Below are positions 47,690-62,600 of a stretch of DNA of 64,000 nt, piece by piece (positions within the stretch are counted from its first letter, which is position 1; each line of letters opens with the position of its first letter). Position numbers and translations under genes: made by a program. This DNA is from Anadara kagoshimensis (lineage: Eukaryota > Mollusca > Bivalvia > Arcoida > Arcidae). The stretch is from contig CM037857.1 of assembly GCA_021292105.1 (NCBI GenBank), forward strand, positions 43,517,464 to 43,581,463, written 5' to 3'. A model generated the notes under the pieces. That model saw only the letters and a list, made by a program, of their open reading frames with translations. It was not told the origin of the DNA and ran no database searches.

Positions 47690-50115
47690 TTTTGGTGATA
47701 TCTCATCGGATATCTACTATTTGTCATATCTACAACTCCGACTGACACTCAGATGCCGTGTATTTTATTTCTAGAAGTTGTTTAAATTTTTGTTACCAAA
47801 TGCGTTTCAGGTTGAACATACTTTTGTTACCAAATGCGTTTTCGGGAAAAGTTGGATATCTGTTTTTTGGTGATATCTCATCAGATATCTACTATTTTTC
47901 ATATCTACACTCCGACTGACACTCAGATGCCGTGTATTTTATTTCTAGAAGTTGTTTAAATTTTTGTTACCAAATGCGTTTCAGGTTGAACATACTTTTG
48001 TTACCAAATGCGTTTTCGGGAAAAGTTGGATATCTGTTAAATTTTAATGATATCTCATCAGATATCTACTATTTGTCATATCTACAACTCCGACTGACAC
48101 TCAGATACTGTGTATTTTATTTCTAGAAGTTGTTTAAATTTTTGTTACCAAATGCGTTTCAGGTCAACATACTTTTGTTACCAAATGCGTTTTCGGGAAA
48201 AGTTGGATATCTCTTTGTTTTTGGTGATATCTCATCAGATTCTACTATTTTTCATATCTACCACTCCGACTGACACTTAGATGCCGTGTATTTTATTTCT
48301 AGAAGTTGTTTAAATTTTTGTTACCAAATGCGTTTCAGGTTGAACATACTTTTGTTACCAAATGCGTTTTCGGGAAAAGTAGGATATCTGTTAAATTTTG
48401 GTGATATCTCATCAGATATCTACTATTTGTCATATCTACAACTCCGACTGACACTCAGATACTGTGTATTTTATTTCTAGAAGTTGTTTAAATTTTTGTT
48501 ACCAAATGCGTTTCAGGTCGAACATACTTTTGTTACCAAATGCGTTTTCGGGAAAAGTTGGATATCTGTTTTTTTGATATCTCATCAGATTTCTACTATT
48601 TTTCATATCTACACTCCGACTGACACTTAGATGCCGTGTATTTTATTTCTAGAAGTTGTTTAAATTTTTGTTACCAAATGCGTTTCAGGTCAACATACTT
48701 TTGTTACCAAATGCGTTTTCGGGAAAAGTTGGATATCTTTTTTTTGGTGATATCTCATCAGATATCTACTATTTTTCATATCTACAACTCCGAATGACAC
48801 TCAGATGCCGTGTATTTATTTCTAGAAGTTGTTTAAATTTTTGTTACCAAATGCGTTTCAGGTCGAACATACTTTTGTTACCAAATGCGTTTTCGGGAAA
48901 AGTTGGATATCTGTTAAATTTTGGTGATATCTCATCAGATATCTACTATTTTTCATATCTACAACTCCGACTGACACTCAGATGCCGTGTATTTTATTTC
49001 TAGAAGTTGTTTAAATTTTTGTTACCAAATGCGTTTCAGGTTGAACATACTTTTGTTACCAAATGCGTTTTCGGGAAAAGTTGGATATCTTTGTTTTTGG
49101 TGATATCTCATCAGATATCTACTATTTTCATATCTACAACTCCGACTGACACTCAGATGCCGTGTATTTTATTTCTAGAAGTTGTTTAAATTTTTGTTAC
49201 CAAATGCGTTTCAGGTTGAACATACTTTTGTTACCAAATGCGTTTTCGGGAAAAGTTGGATATCTGTTAAATTTTTGATATCTCATCAGATATCTACTAT
49301 TTGTCATATCTACAACTCCGACTGACACTCAGATACTGTGTATTTTATTTCTAGAAGTTGTTTAAATTTTTGTTACCAAATGCGTTTCAGGTCAAACATA
49401 CTTTTGTTACCAAATGCGTTTTCGGGAAAAGTTGGATATCTCTTTGTTTTTGGTGATATCTCATCAGATTTACTATTTTTCATATCTACCACTCCGACTG
49501 ACACTTAGATGCCGTGTATTTTATTTCTAGAAGTTGTTTAAATTTTTGTTACCAAATGCGTTTCAGGTTGAACATACTTTTGTTACCAAATGCGTTTTCG
49601 GGAAAAGTTGGATATCTTTTTTTTTGGTGATATCTCATCAGATATCTACTATTTTTCATATCTACAACTCCGACTGACACTCAGATGCCGTGTATTTTAT
49701 TTCTAGAAGTTGTTTAAATTTTTGTTACCAAATGCGTTTCAGTTCGAACATACTTTTGTTACCAAATGCGTTTTCGGGAAAAGTTGGATATCTGTTAAAT
49801 TTTGGTGATATCTCATCAGATATCTACTATTTGTCATATCTACAACTCCGACTGACACTCAGATACTGTGTATTTTATTTCTAGAAGTTGTTTAAATTTT
49901 TGTTACCAAATGCGTTTCAGGTCGAACATACTTTTGTTACCAAATGCGTTTTCGGGAAAAGTTGGATATCTGTTTTTGGTGATATCTCATCAGATATCTA
50001 CTATTTTTCATATCTACAACTCCGACTGACACTCAGATGCCATGTGTATTTATTTCTAGAAGTTGTTTAAATTTTTGTTACCAAATGCGTTTTTGTTACC
50101 AAATGCGTTGTAACA
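47690..50115 (+). repeat. E1 right terminal array of 178-bp repeats (~13-14 units)
   Basis: Same unit as the left array but inverted. Many units here are shortened by small deletions in poly-T stretches or in GATATCT blocks (for example near 48,240, 48,570, 49,275 and 49,465), unlike the clean 178-bp spacing of the other arrays. Confidence 0.95.
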
Positions 50116-50121
50116 TAGCTT
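50116..50121. other. TAGCTT junction between E1 and E2
   Basis: Six bases, identical to the left flank of E1, lie between GTAACA (end of E1) and TGTTAC (start of E2). Confidence 0.8.
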
Positions 50122-53100
50122 TGTTACAACGCATTTGGTAACAAAAACGCATTTGGTAACAAAAATTTAAACAACTTCTAGAAATATAATACATGGCATC
50201 TGAGTGTCATTCGGAGTTGTAAATATGAAAAATAGTAGATATCTGATGAGATATCACCAAAAACAAAGAGATATCCAACTTTTCCCGAAAACGCATTTGG
50301 TAACAAAAGTATGATCGACCTGAAACGCATTTGGTAACAAAAATTTAAACAACTTCTAGAAATAAAATACACAGTATCTGAGTGTCAGTCGGAGTTGTAG
50401 ATATGACAAATAGTAGATATCTGATGAAATATCACCAAAATTTAACAGATATCCAACTTTTCCCGAAAACGCATTTGGTAACAAAAGTATGTTCAACCTG
50501 AAACGCATTTGGTAACAAAAATTTAAACAACTTCTAGAAATAAAATACACGGCATCTGAGTGTCAGTCGGAGTTGTAGATATGACAAATAGTAGATATCT
50601 GATGAGATATTACCAAAATTTAACAGATATCCAACTTTTCCCGAAAACGCATTTGGTAACAAAAGTATGATCGACCTGAAACGCATTTGGTAACAAAAAT
50701 TTAAACAACTTCTAGAAATAAAATACACAGTATCTGAGTGTCAGTCGGAGTTGTAGATATGACAAATAGTAGATATCTGATGAAATATCACCAAAATTTA
50801 ACAGATATCCAACTTTTCCCGAAAACGCATTTGGTAACAAAAGTATGTTCAACCTGAAACGCATTTGGTAACAAAAATTTAAACAACTTCTAGAAATAAA
50901 ATACACGGCATCTGAGTGTCAGTCGGAGTTGTAGATATGACAAATAGTAGATATCTGATGAAATATCACCAAAATTTAACAGATATCCAACTTTTCCCGA
51001 AAACGCATTTGGTAACAAAAGTATGTTCGACCTGAAACGCATTTGGTAACAAAATTTAAACAACTTCTAGAAATAAAATACACAGTATCTGAGTGTCAGT
51101 CGGAGTTGTAGATATGACAAATAGTAGATATCTGATGAAATATCACCAAAATTTAACAGATATCCAACTTTTCCCGAAAACGCATTTGGTAACAAAAGTA
51201 TGTTCGACCTGAAACGCATTGGTAACAAAAATTTAAACAACTTCTAGAAATACAATACACGGCACTGAGTGTCATTCGGAGTTGTAGATATGAAAAATAG
51301 TAGATATCTGATGAGATATCACCAAAATTTAACAGATATCCAACTTTTCCCGAAAACGCATTTGGTAACAAAAGTATCTTCAACCTGAAACGCATTTGGT
51401 AACAAAAAATTAAACAACTTCTAGAAATAAAATACACGGCATCTAAGTGTCAGTCGGAGTGGTAGATATGAAAAATAGTAGAAATCTGATGAGATATCAC
51501 CAAAAACAAAGAGATATCCAACTTTTCCCGAAAACGCATTTGGTAACAAAAGTATGTTTGACCTGAAACGCATTTGGTAACAAAAATTTAAACAACTTCT
51601 AGAAATAAAATACACAGTATCTGAGTGTCAGTCGGAGTTGTAGATATGACAAATAGTAGATATCTGATGAGATATCATTAAAATTTAACAGATATCCTAC
51701 TTTTCCCGAAAACGCATTTGGTAACAAAAGTATGTTCAACCTGAAACGCATTTGGTAACAAAAATTTAAACAACTTCTAGAAATAAAATACACGGCATCT
51801 AAGTGTCAGTCGGAGTGGTAGATATGAAAAATAGTAGATATCTGATGAGATATCACCAAAAACAAAGAGATATCCAACTTTTCCCGAAAACGCATTTGGT
51901 AACAAAAGTATGTTCAACCTGAAACGCATTGGTAACAAAAATTTAAACAACTTCTAGAAATAAAATACACAGTATCTGAGTGTCAGTCGGAGTTGTAGAT
52001 ATGACAAATAGTAGATATCTGATGAAATATCACCAAAATTTAACAGATATCCAACTTTTCCCGAAAACGCATTTGGTAACAAAAGTATGTTCAACCTGAA
52101 ACGCATTTGGTAACAAAAATTTAAACAACTTCTAGAAATAAAATACACGGCATCTGAGTGTCAGTCGGAGTTGTAGATATGACAAATAGTAGATATCTGA
52201 TGAGATATCACCAAAATTTAACAGATATCCAACTTTTCCCGAAAACGCATTTGGTAACAAAAGTATGATCGACCTGAAACGCATTTGGTAACAAAAATTT
52301 AAACAACTTCTAGAAATAAAATACACAGTATCTGAGTGTCAGTCGGAGTTGTAGATATGACAAATAGTAGATATCTGATGAAATATCACCAAAATTTAAC
52401 AGATATCCAACTTTTCCCGAAAACGCATTTGGTAACAAAAGTATGTTCGACCTGAAACGCATTTGGTAACAAAAATTTAAACAACTTCTAGAAATACAAT
52501 ACACGGCATCTGAGTGTCATTCGGAGTTGTAGATATGAAAAATAGTAGATATCTGATGAGATATCACCAAAATTTAACAGATATCCAACTTTTCCCGAAA
52601 ACGCATTTGGTAACAAAAGTATCTTCAACCTGAAACGCATTTGGTAACAAAAATTTAAACAACTTCTAGAAATAAAATACACGGCATCTAAGTGTCAGTC
52701 GGAGTGGTAGATATGAAAAATAGTAGAAATCTGATGAGATATCACCAAAAACAAAGAGATATCCAACTTTTCCCGAAAACGCATTTGGTAACAAAAGTAT
52801 GTTTGACCTGAAACGCATTTGGTAACAAAAATTTAAACAACTTCTAGAAATAAAATACACAGTATCTGAGTGTCAGTCGGAGTTGTAGATATGACAAATA
52901 GTAGATATCTGATGAGATATCATTAAAATTTAACAGATATCCTACTTTTCCCGAAAACGCATTTGGTAACAAAAGTATGTTCAACCTGAAACGCATTTGG
53001 TAACAAAAATTTAAACAACTTCTAGAAATAAAATACACGGCATCTAAGTGTCAGTCGGAGTGGTAGATATGAAAAATAGTAGATATCTGATGAGATATCA

Positions 53101-54890
53101 CCAAAAACAAAGAGATATCCAACTTTTCCCGAAAACGCATTTGGTAACAAAAGTATGTTCAACCTGAAACGCATTTGGTAACAAAAATTTAAACAACTTC
53201 TAGAAATAAAATACACAGTATCTGAGTGTCAGTCGGAGTTGTAGATATGAAAATAGTAGATATCTGATGAAATATCACCAAAATTTAACAGATATCCAAC
53301 TTTTCCCGAAAACGCATTTGGTAACAAAAGTATGTTCAACCTGAAACGCATTTGGTAACAAAAATTTAAACAACTTCTAGAAATAAAATACACGGCATCT
53401 GAGTGTCAGTCGGAGTTGTAGATATGACAAATAGTAGATATCTGATGAGATATCACCAAAATTTAACAGATATCCAACTTTTCCCGAAAACGCATTTGGT
53501 AACAAAAGTATGATCGACCTGAAACGCATTGGTAACAAAAATTTAAACAACTTCTAGAAATAAAATACACAGTATCTGAGTGTCAGTCGGAGTTGTAGAT
53601 ATGACAAATAGTAGATATCTGATGAAATATCACCAAAATTTAACAGATATCCAACTTTTCCCGAAAACGCATTTGGTAACAAAAGTATGTTCGACCTGAA
53701 ACGCATTGGTAACAAAAATTTAAACAACTTCTAGAAATACAATACACGGCATCTGAGTGTCATTCGGAGTTGTAGATATGAAAAATAGTAGATATCTGAT
53801 GAGATATCACCAAAATTTAACAGATATCCAACTTTTCCCGAAAACGCATTTGGTAACAAAAGTATCTTCAACCTGAAACGCATTTGGTAACAAAAATTTA
53901 AACAACTTCTAGAAATAAAATACACGGCATCTAAGTGTCAGTCGGAGTGGTAGATATGAAAAATAGTAGAAATCTGATGAGATATCACCAAAAACAAAGA
54001 GATATCCAACTTTTCCCGAAAACGCATTTGGTAACAAAAGTATGTTTGACCTGAAACGCATTTGGTAACAAAAATTTAAACAACTTCTAGAAATAAAATA
54101 CACAGTATCTGAGTGTCAGTCGGAGTTGTAGATATGACAAATAGTAGATATCTGATGAGATATCATTAAAATTTAACAGATATCCTACTTTTCCCGAAAA
54201 CGCATTTGGTAACAAAAGTATGTTCAACCTGAAACGCATTTGGTAACAAAAAATTAAACAACTTCTAGAAATAAAATACACGGCATCTAAGTGTCAGTCG
54301 GAGTGGTAGATATGAAAAATAGTAGAAATCTGATGAGATATCACCAAAAACAAAGAGATATCCAACTTTTCCCGAAAACGCATTTGGTAACAAAAGTATG
54401 TTTGACCTGAAACGCATTTGGTAACAAAAATTTAAACAACTTCTAGAAATAAAATACACAGTATCTGAGTGTCAGTCGGAGTTGTAGATATGACAAATAG
54501 TAGATATCTGATGAGATATCATTAAAATTTAACAGATATCCTACTTTTCCCGAAAACGCATTTGGTAACAAAAGTATGTTCAACCTGAAACGCATTTGGT
54601 AACAAAAATTTAAACAACTTCTAGAAATAAAATACACGGCATCTAAGTGTCAGTCGGAGTGGTAGATATGAAAAATAGTAGATATCTGATGAGATATCAC
54701 CAAAAACAAAGAGATATCCAACTTTTCCCGAAAACGCATTTGGTAACAAAAGTATGTTCAACCTGAAACGCATTTGGTAACAAAAATTTAAACAACTTCT
54801 AGAAATAAAATACACGGCATCTGAGTGTCAGTCGGAGTTGTAGATATGACAAATAGTAGATATCCTATGAGATATCACCAAAAACAAAGA
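50122..54890 (-). repeat. E2 terminal array of 178-bp repeats (~27 units) with higher-order structure
   Basis: About twice as long as the corresponding E1 array. Variant units recur every seven units: a variant with GTAGAAATCTGATG starts at 51,421, 52,666 and 53,909, and a variant with ATATCATTAAAATTTAAC at 51,599, 52,844 and 54,087, which gives a ~1,244-bp higher-order repeat. Confidence 0.95.
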
Positions 54891-55104
54891 GATATTGAAC
54901 TTTTCCTGACTTTAACCTTTAATCCTGACTCCATTATAGGAAACATCAAAATTAAAATAAAAGAAATGATGTCAAAATGTTTACATATAGACAAGACAGA
55001 GCAATTAAAGGCTTAAATGGCAAAGTAGGTCATGACATTGACCTTTGATCTTAGGTATATCTTCTTGCAATCCTAGGCGTATGAAGGCTCTCAAAAAGTC
55101 TTAT

Positions 55105-55358
55105 ATTGTTGATAAGTTTGATGTCTTGTGATCAGGAATGCCCTGGATATTTTTGACGTCTCATAGTTCCATGTTCACACACAATTTTGATTACAAGTGG
55201 CGGGTGTAGCTAGCTAAACAGGAGGTGCTTAACCTTCCGAAGCACCCGACCTCACTTCCCTGGTGGAAGTTCACGTGTCTAACCTGATTTGTCAGTTCCA
55301 AAGTTTTACTTTGCTTCTGGATTGTGATTTGGACATGGATGAGTATGTTTGTTTTTGA
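55105..55358 (+). mobile_element. Retroelement family R 3' fragment inside E2
   Basis: Mirror copy of the E1 fragment, with small changes (for example GATGTCTTGTGATCAGGAAT against GATGTCTCTGTGATCAGGAT). Confidence 0.7.
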
Positions 55359-55970
55359 TTCTTTGAAATGTTCCCAATTATAAGCTAAAATAGAAACAAA
55401 AGCACACATACCAAGCAAAGCCATTACCTCGACCCAGTTTTAAGATATGGCAATTTTCAGCTATTGACATCTTACTTCGACCCATTTGAAGGTCATTTCA
55501 AAAGAAAGTAAAAATTGAAACCTGATGTAAACTGTCATAATTAGAAGCCATTTTACGAAATTCACACAAAGATGTGGCACCCATTTTTCTACCGAATATT
55601 TCTAAAGGGTAAAACCTTCAGAGGTTAATGCAACATCATATTTTTCCATTATCGGTTACGGAGAGAAAATGTTTTTGCTTCTTGAAACACCTTGTCTTAG
55701 TTATGGTAACCGTAGCAACGCCACGAATAAATCTGAACTACACCAGCCTATATACACTTCAGAATATATGTTCAGTTGTTTCAGAAGAGAAGTCAAAATT
55801 GGGTGTCAAAGATGTTATTCCGATTAAATGATTAACGAAAACTTATTGAAGTCATTTATACATTTCATTTGTATGTTGCAAAAGAACGCGCTTTTGTGTT
55901 ATTTCCCTGTTGTACTGCCAAAACATTCTCTGAATCGGAAGTTTGGAAACCTTTTTAACATAATCTACAT

Positions 55971-56964
55971 TTTTAGCTCACCTGAGCTGAAAGCTCAGAT
56001 GAGCTATTGCAATGGTTCACCGTCCGTCGTCTGTTAACTTTGTACATTTTAATCATCTTCTCTTATAACTACCAAGCCAAATTTGATGAAACTTAGTGAT
56101 TATGATGCCTAGGTAAAGGTCTTTCAGATTTGCACAAATAAAAGGATTATGTCCCCTTGGGGCCCTATAAAGGGGGAAATTGTGAAAATCTTTAAAAATC
56201 ATCTCCTCTGAACTTACAAGAGATATAGCATAGATATTTCATGTGAAACATACTTAGAGCATCTAGTTTCAGATTTGCACAAATCGTAGCTGTAAGGACC
56301 AAAATGGGGAAATGGCAATGTACTTAAGTGGAAAATCACTAAAATTAATGTATTGGTCAAATTTCTTATCTATAAACATTTTGCATAGGCATGTATATTG
56401 GAATATTGTAGGTATTGGCCTAACAATCATTTTGATATATGAATAAAGGTCATAGGTTAAAAGGTCAAGGTCATAGATGCAAACGAATATTTAAATGACC
56501 AATTATCTTAAAACTATAAACTTTTTGTAACGGCATGTATATTAGAATATTGTGGGCATTTGCACAACCATCATTTTGATATATGAATAAAGGTCATAGG
56601 CTCAAAGTTCAAGGTCATAGACACGAACAAATACTTAAATGGTTAATTATCTCAAAAATTATAAACATTTTGTATAGGCATGTATATCTTAGAATATTGT
56701 AGGTATTGGCCTGATGCGTATTTTAATATATAGATGTTTTAGCTGTTTATAAATAATATATTGTAGCTAGACTTTAGATATGTTATATATAGCATACTTA
56801 TATAATAATTATTAAAATTAATTTGCAAAAAATACTTGCATATTATTTGCCCTTACTGCTGAAAATTTTGATATTCTCTTTTATTAATGTCATTGACCAT
56901 TGAACCTCTGCATAAGATATGTACTCTGCATCAGGTGAGCGTTAAGGCCCATGGGCCTCTTGTT
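55971..56964. mobile_element. Dispersed AGAGGCCCATGGGCC-type repeat (in E2)
   Basis: Inverted counterpart of the E1 copy, differing by a few single-base indels. Confidence 0.7.
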
Positions 56965-57803
56965 GGTTTCTTTAATGCTGTTCTGTGTCCAGTTCTTTTT
57001 CTATGTATATCGAGTGGGCAGTTATTTACGAGCTGGAATTAGTTGCCATATACATTGTATTTTCCCAATATTATTGGAAAAGCTAACTAACAGCTTTAGA
57101 AAATGATTCCAGAAAATGCTTTTTTCTGTAAGACTACAAAAAAGGTCGCAGTGATATTTTGCAGATCAAGTTTAAGAAAAAGTGATGCCAATTTTGTTTA
57201 AGTACGGTCCTGGTTGACGGGCTATTGACATCACTGTCATTTTTAAGCTTTTATTCAGATAAAGCTTAATAAAATGTTTAATCATTGTCCGTTAAAACTT
57301 TTGTTCAATCATACCTAATGCAGACTGGAATTAAACAATTTAACCAGTTTCCTGTTAGGGCGAAGCCAGCCAAACACGTTAAGCTTGAAAACTGTCTGGC
57401 AGGTTTTTTTTTTTTGTTTTTGTTTTTTTTTTTAATAACATACATGTATATACAAAATATACACGATACACCCACCTACCACCTACCAGATGAGCAGGAC
57501 GTTACTAGTGTTGTAATCACTTTTGTTAGGGGGTTATATAAATTTTCTAAATTTATCTATAGACATAATAACAGGCACATAGCCGGTTGTAATTTTGAAC
57601 AAATCATTAGTGGTATGGAAACATTGGAATGACTGTAACTTGTATATCACAGTATTATTTGTATGAACTTTTCTTGTGTATGTAATTACCCCCAAAAAGA
57701 GTAAAAGCGTGTACAACTTAATGCTTAAGTACTTTCGGCAGCTTACAAGAGTAAAATTATTTACCAATAACAAAATTATTTTCTCATTTTTTGCTTAATT
57801 TTA

Positions 57804-58560
57804 GTCCCCTACCGGCGAAAGCCGAAGGGGACTTTAGGTTTGCGCTCTGTCTATCTGTCTGTCCGTCCGTCCGTCTCTCACACCTCAGTTTTCCACACTT
57901 TTTTTGTAGATAATGAACTGATTTTTTGTATGTGAGTCTACCATGATGAGTTGCAGATCAAGTTAGCGTTTTATTCTGGTCCGCAAATTTTTACATGAGT
58001 TATGGCCCTTTGAACTTTGAAAATTCACTGAAATTTCAGTTTTCCGCACTTTTTTCTAAATACTTTTATTTAATGAACTGATTTTTGGTATATGAGTCTA
58101 CCATGATGAGTTACAGATCAAGTTTACGTTCCGTATCCATCTGCTGATTTTAACCGGAGTTATGGCCCTTTGATCTTTGAAAATTCACTGAAATTTCAGT
58201 TTTCTGCTCTTTTTTTCTACACGCTTGCAGTTAATGATTTGTTTTTTGGTATGCAGGTCAACCATGATGAGTTAGAGATCAAGTTTATTTTTCGTTTCAT
58301 TCCACTAGTTTTTATGGGAGTTATGGCCCTTTGAACTTTGAAAATTTAATGAAATTTCAGTTTTTAGCACTTTTTTCTACTTGCTTGCAGATAATGATTT
58401 TTTGAGAACTCCATTGCTGGTTTTTGATTTTACTATGATCGAGTTTTGCTTTCATCTTAAACAGCACGTATAATTTATAACTATAAATCTTTGTACCATA
58501 TAATAAGGTACATTTTACCTAAAACTTTGGGATTAGTGAAATATGCGACCGGTAGGGGAC
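57804..58560. mobile_element. Nested GTCCCCTACCGG-ended element (in E2)
   Basis: Same TA-flanked element as in E1, one base longer. Confidence 0.75.
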
Positions 58561-58562
58561 TA

Positions 58563-59699
58563 TGTATTGTTTTGCAATACTCTCAGAATGCTTGTTTAAA
58601 AAAAGTCTTAAGGTTATCATTCTTCAGTAACATTAGTTAGTATAACTGATATAGAAAATATATAATTACTATATGTAACTATGGTGATGGTATCATTTCA
58701 TTGTAGTACAACAAAATATTGCCTACTTTCTATTTTAGCAAGAACTTAAAGTTTCAGTAAGCAGTGAGTGGTGGTTTATTGCACAATTTGATGCACCAGA
58801 CACTAACCGCAACTCATACTGCAGAAACAACAAGAGGCAAAGTGTTCAAACATAATCATTTAGCAGTTTGGAAGTGCATTTACTCTAACGATTTGACTCT
58901 TGTGGCTAACCACTTTGGGATTGATGAAAAATGAGAAACATCCCCATAATTAATACACGGGTTCGTGTGACAAACTTTCTTAACATTGCAAATAAAATTA
59001 AAAAAATGTTATGGGTTTGGTTAAGAATTGGAATGGTGTTTATAATAATATCAATATTGTGATGAGAAAAGATGTTTTAGCCCTTACTAGTTCAAGATAA
59101 TGTATACACGTTATGATTATGTTATCTAACCGGTTACAACAAAAATAATCTTATAAAATTATAATTTGTACATTATGTACACGTAATAGTCATGTCTTGA
59201 AAGAATGTTAAAAAACAAAACACACACACACACAATGACCATAGTTATTTTGATTATTATTCATTTTCGTATGTCATTTCTTATTTATATATCAATTTAT
59301 ACCTTTACTTATTTTTTGATTATTTATTTACAGACATATATATCAAAATAAGTTTGCCGTCAATCAAAATAGTTTTGATTTAAACTATCACATGCACCTT
59401 CCTGATATAATCTACAAACTAAAATCAAATTAAATAAGAAGCTATAAAAATACTGGACAATTATAATTTTTGAGAGCAAATGACACTTAATCGCTTTAAT
59501 GTTGCATAGAACATTCACAATACACAAAAAGATGGTACAAATTATCGACAAATAACAAAAATCTAATAAACAATGAGAAGCAAAAAAAACCTAGTTGAAT
59601 TTACGACCTTGTAATGTAAACTTATACTAGTAAAACAAATATGAATTAAATCATTGGAGCACAATGTTTGAAAAATAAAAAAATATTCATGAGAACATG
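58563..59699. other. E2 non-coding region downstream of the ORF
   Basis: Mirror of 42,866-44,002 with a (CA)n run near 59,222. No gene. Confidence 0.6.
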
Positions 59700-62600
59700 T
59701 TAATGGCGCCAACCAATATTTCGGATTTCGAACCAGTTATTTTCTGTTTCACGTAATCTCAACCATGCGAAATCCCATCGACGTTCTGACCCGGACAAAA
59801 CTTGTTTTACTTCAAACAATACTCCACTATGTGACCCAAACATCCGGCGCAAGCGACGTACACTTACAACCCAAGGAACAATAGGCATGATATTTGGGCT
59901 TAAATGAATGGTTGGATACCCAATTGAGAGAACGATCTCGCGAAAACGTCGACAGACGTACTGTAATCGATACCGCGTGAGTGGGAACATTTCAATACTA
60001 ACACGAACAATATTCTCCAAAATCATATCAGGCAGATACGGCAGAGTAACAACATTTGAACCAAGATGCGACACTACGGCATCGTGCACAAGCGTATCAG
60101 TCATATTGGCAACATCAGGTCTAAGCGCACGGTTCACACTGGCATCATGCTCATTCGCTTGAATTTCGGATATAAGCGCATTATCTGCAGTGTCAAAACC
60201 ATGTGAAAGCCCATCATCAGCTACGTTAGCATCGTCACAAGGAAGCGTACTAACCATACTGGCATCGTCCTTTGAAAGTGCACCATCTGTGCTAGTAACA
60301 TCAGGTGCAAGCGCATTAGGCAAATCGACAACATCAGTTTGAAGTTCATCAGCCGCATTGTCATCATCACCGTGTAATAACTCATCAACCGCAATGGAAT
60401 CATCCTGTAAAAGCGCATCAGCAGCATTGGAATATTCATTTGAAAGTGCGCCAGCTGTGCTAGTAACATCAGGTGCAAGCGCATTAGGCAAATCGACAAC
60501 ATCAGTTTGAAGTTCATCAGCCGCATTGTCATCATCACCGTGTAATAACTCATCAACCGCAATGGAATCATCCTGTAAAAGCGCATCAGCAGCATTGAAA
60601 TATTCCTTTGATAGATCAGCTGCATTGATATCATCCTGTGGTAGCGCATCAGCGGCGTTAATGTTAGTAACATCAGGTGGGAGCATATCATTTATACTAG
60701 AATCTTCAGTTGAAAATGCACCAGTCATATTATCAGCATTAACTAGAGGTGTATCGGTTGCATCAATTGGATGTATATTTGCGGTACTGACAACATCTGG
60801 TTGGGTTGCATGGCCCACATTTGGTTGAATACCACTTTCCAGGGATACGATCTGGCTAATTATACTCTTAAGATACGTCGTTTCCACTTCCACAGAAACA
60901 TAATGATCTCCCCTATCCTCTGGATAATAACCAAGTGTTAGAAGAGGCAGTGAGCTGTTAAAAGTACTCATATTTGAGACTATTCGGTGATACGTGCCAC
61001 CAAGGGAGTTCAAAACTAAAAATTGACAATTAAACTCCCTGGCCAGAGCCTGAAGAGTCAGATTGTCCCCATATGCATACGGTCTACGCATTTCTGCAAT
61101 ATAGGATTCGAAGTTCCTGTCTTCATGCAAAAAGTTACTGTAATGGTCGCTGTTTGATTCAAGGTGTTGTACAGCAATAGCTCGCAAATTTTGAGGTGTT
61201 TTATGTATGCCAAGTTTTCGAATTTGTGGGGCAATTGCTCCAAATTGGCAGCTACCGTCTCCTATCGGATCTTCACTAATAAGCACTCTATTATTGCCAC
61301 AAAAGTACCTCGTCCTGTTGTTTTGGTTACCTATGTTGACCTCTGTCTCTTCGCAATGGTCTTCACAATATATTTCCATTTGTTTACGCGTGTCTTCGCC
61401 AATGTTTTCCTTCTCAGAAGATTCTAGAGGTATATAGTATTTGCACCTGTGAATCCTCTTTTGCTCAAGTTTTTCAAATATTTCTTTGGCTCGAGCCCTT
61501 CTATCGAGCTCTTCCTTGTTTGTTCTGCTCGTTATATTTTCAACTCTCACCCACTTTTTTGTCTCTTTGTTGTTTCTATCTTTGAATACTACGAAATATT
61601 TGTCAAAATTACGAACCCTTTTCAAAATTTTCGCTTTTAGGACACACCGTTTATACGGAACACGGCTACGTCCGAATGGGTGTTTCAGAAGAACCCTGTC
61701 CCCTCTTTTGTAAATGGAACAACCGTTCTTTCTGTTTTGGGCCAAAACAGTACGCCTTTGACATCTTTCCGATGCTACTTTAGCTTTTTTACGAATAACA
61801 TCAGCAGAGATATTTTGACCCCTCCCAAAATAGCACTGAAACGGTGTTTGATATCCAAGTACTTCCTTTGGTTGATTATTTATGGCTTCTGCTACAGCAG
61901 GGAGATGTTCCACCCAATTCGAACCACAATTACTACTTCTCAAAGAATCGAAACGGATTTTATCTCGAATTATTCTGTTCTGTCTTTCTACTTTCCCTTG
62001 AGACTCAGGGTGGTATGGCCGACCCCTTATCATTTTTACGTTTTTTTTACAAAGGAATTTCTGTACGTCACCGAAAAATTCCGGTCCATTGTCACATTGA
62101 ATAATTTCCGGGTAACCATGTTCTCCAAAAATTTGCTTAAGAGCGATTGCCACATTTTTGGCAGTTTTATTAGTCAGAGCTCTAACAAATATGAATCTAG
62201 AGAAGACATCCACAGCTGTCAAAATATAATTAAAGGTCTTGTTTTCATATATCACAGATTGGTCTCTCATGCTAAGAAGGTCAATCTGGACCCTTTGAAA
62301 TACCCTTGACGCACTGATCGGTCTTAGTGGGGCCTTGTTATTGAATTTTGCATGAATGTATCCATGCTGTTTATTTTTTTTTAAAAGACCCATTACTTTC
62401 CTTTCACTGCAGCCCGTATAGTGTTGTTTCATGGTATGGCTCAATGCTCGGGCATTTCCACCTTTACTTTTAATGACATGTTTGCTGACATTTTTTTGAA
62501 ACTCTTTCTTTGTAAGGACCTGTCTACCTTCATACATTAAAATGTCAATGCCATTGTGTTTTTCAATATAAAGACCTTCTTTTCTCCGCCAATATAAGAC

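Larger units (their letters stand above)
35830..50115 (+). mobile_element. E1: ~14.3-kb Ginger-like integrase transposon with satellite-built inverted termini
   Basis: Both ends are inverted copies of TGTTACAACGCATTTGGTAA, extending at least ~60 bp without mismatch and then into arrays of a 178-bp unit (minus orientation at the left, plus at the right). Between the arrays are one long plus-strand ORF (39,854-42,865), long non-coding stretches and three secondary repeats. TG...CA ends and a short target duplication match integrase-type elements such as the Ginger superfamily. No polymerase, capsid or protease of Polinton type is present. Its length and tandem-array termini resemble fold-back transposons. 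Confidence 0.85.

Noticed and set aside
35886..54815. 64-codon ORF (MYFISRSCLNFCYQMRF...) repeated in all arrays
   Set aside because: It recurs only because the 178-bp unit is homogeneous. 178 is not a multiple of three, so the frame is lost every unit, and the same ORF sits on opposite strands in opposite arrays.
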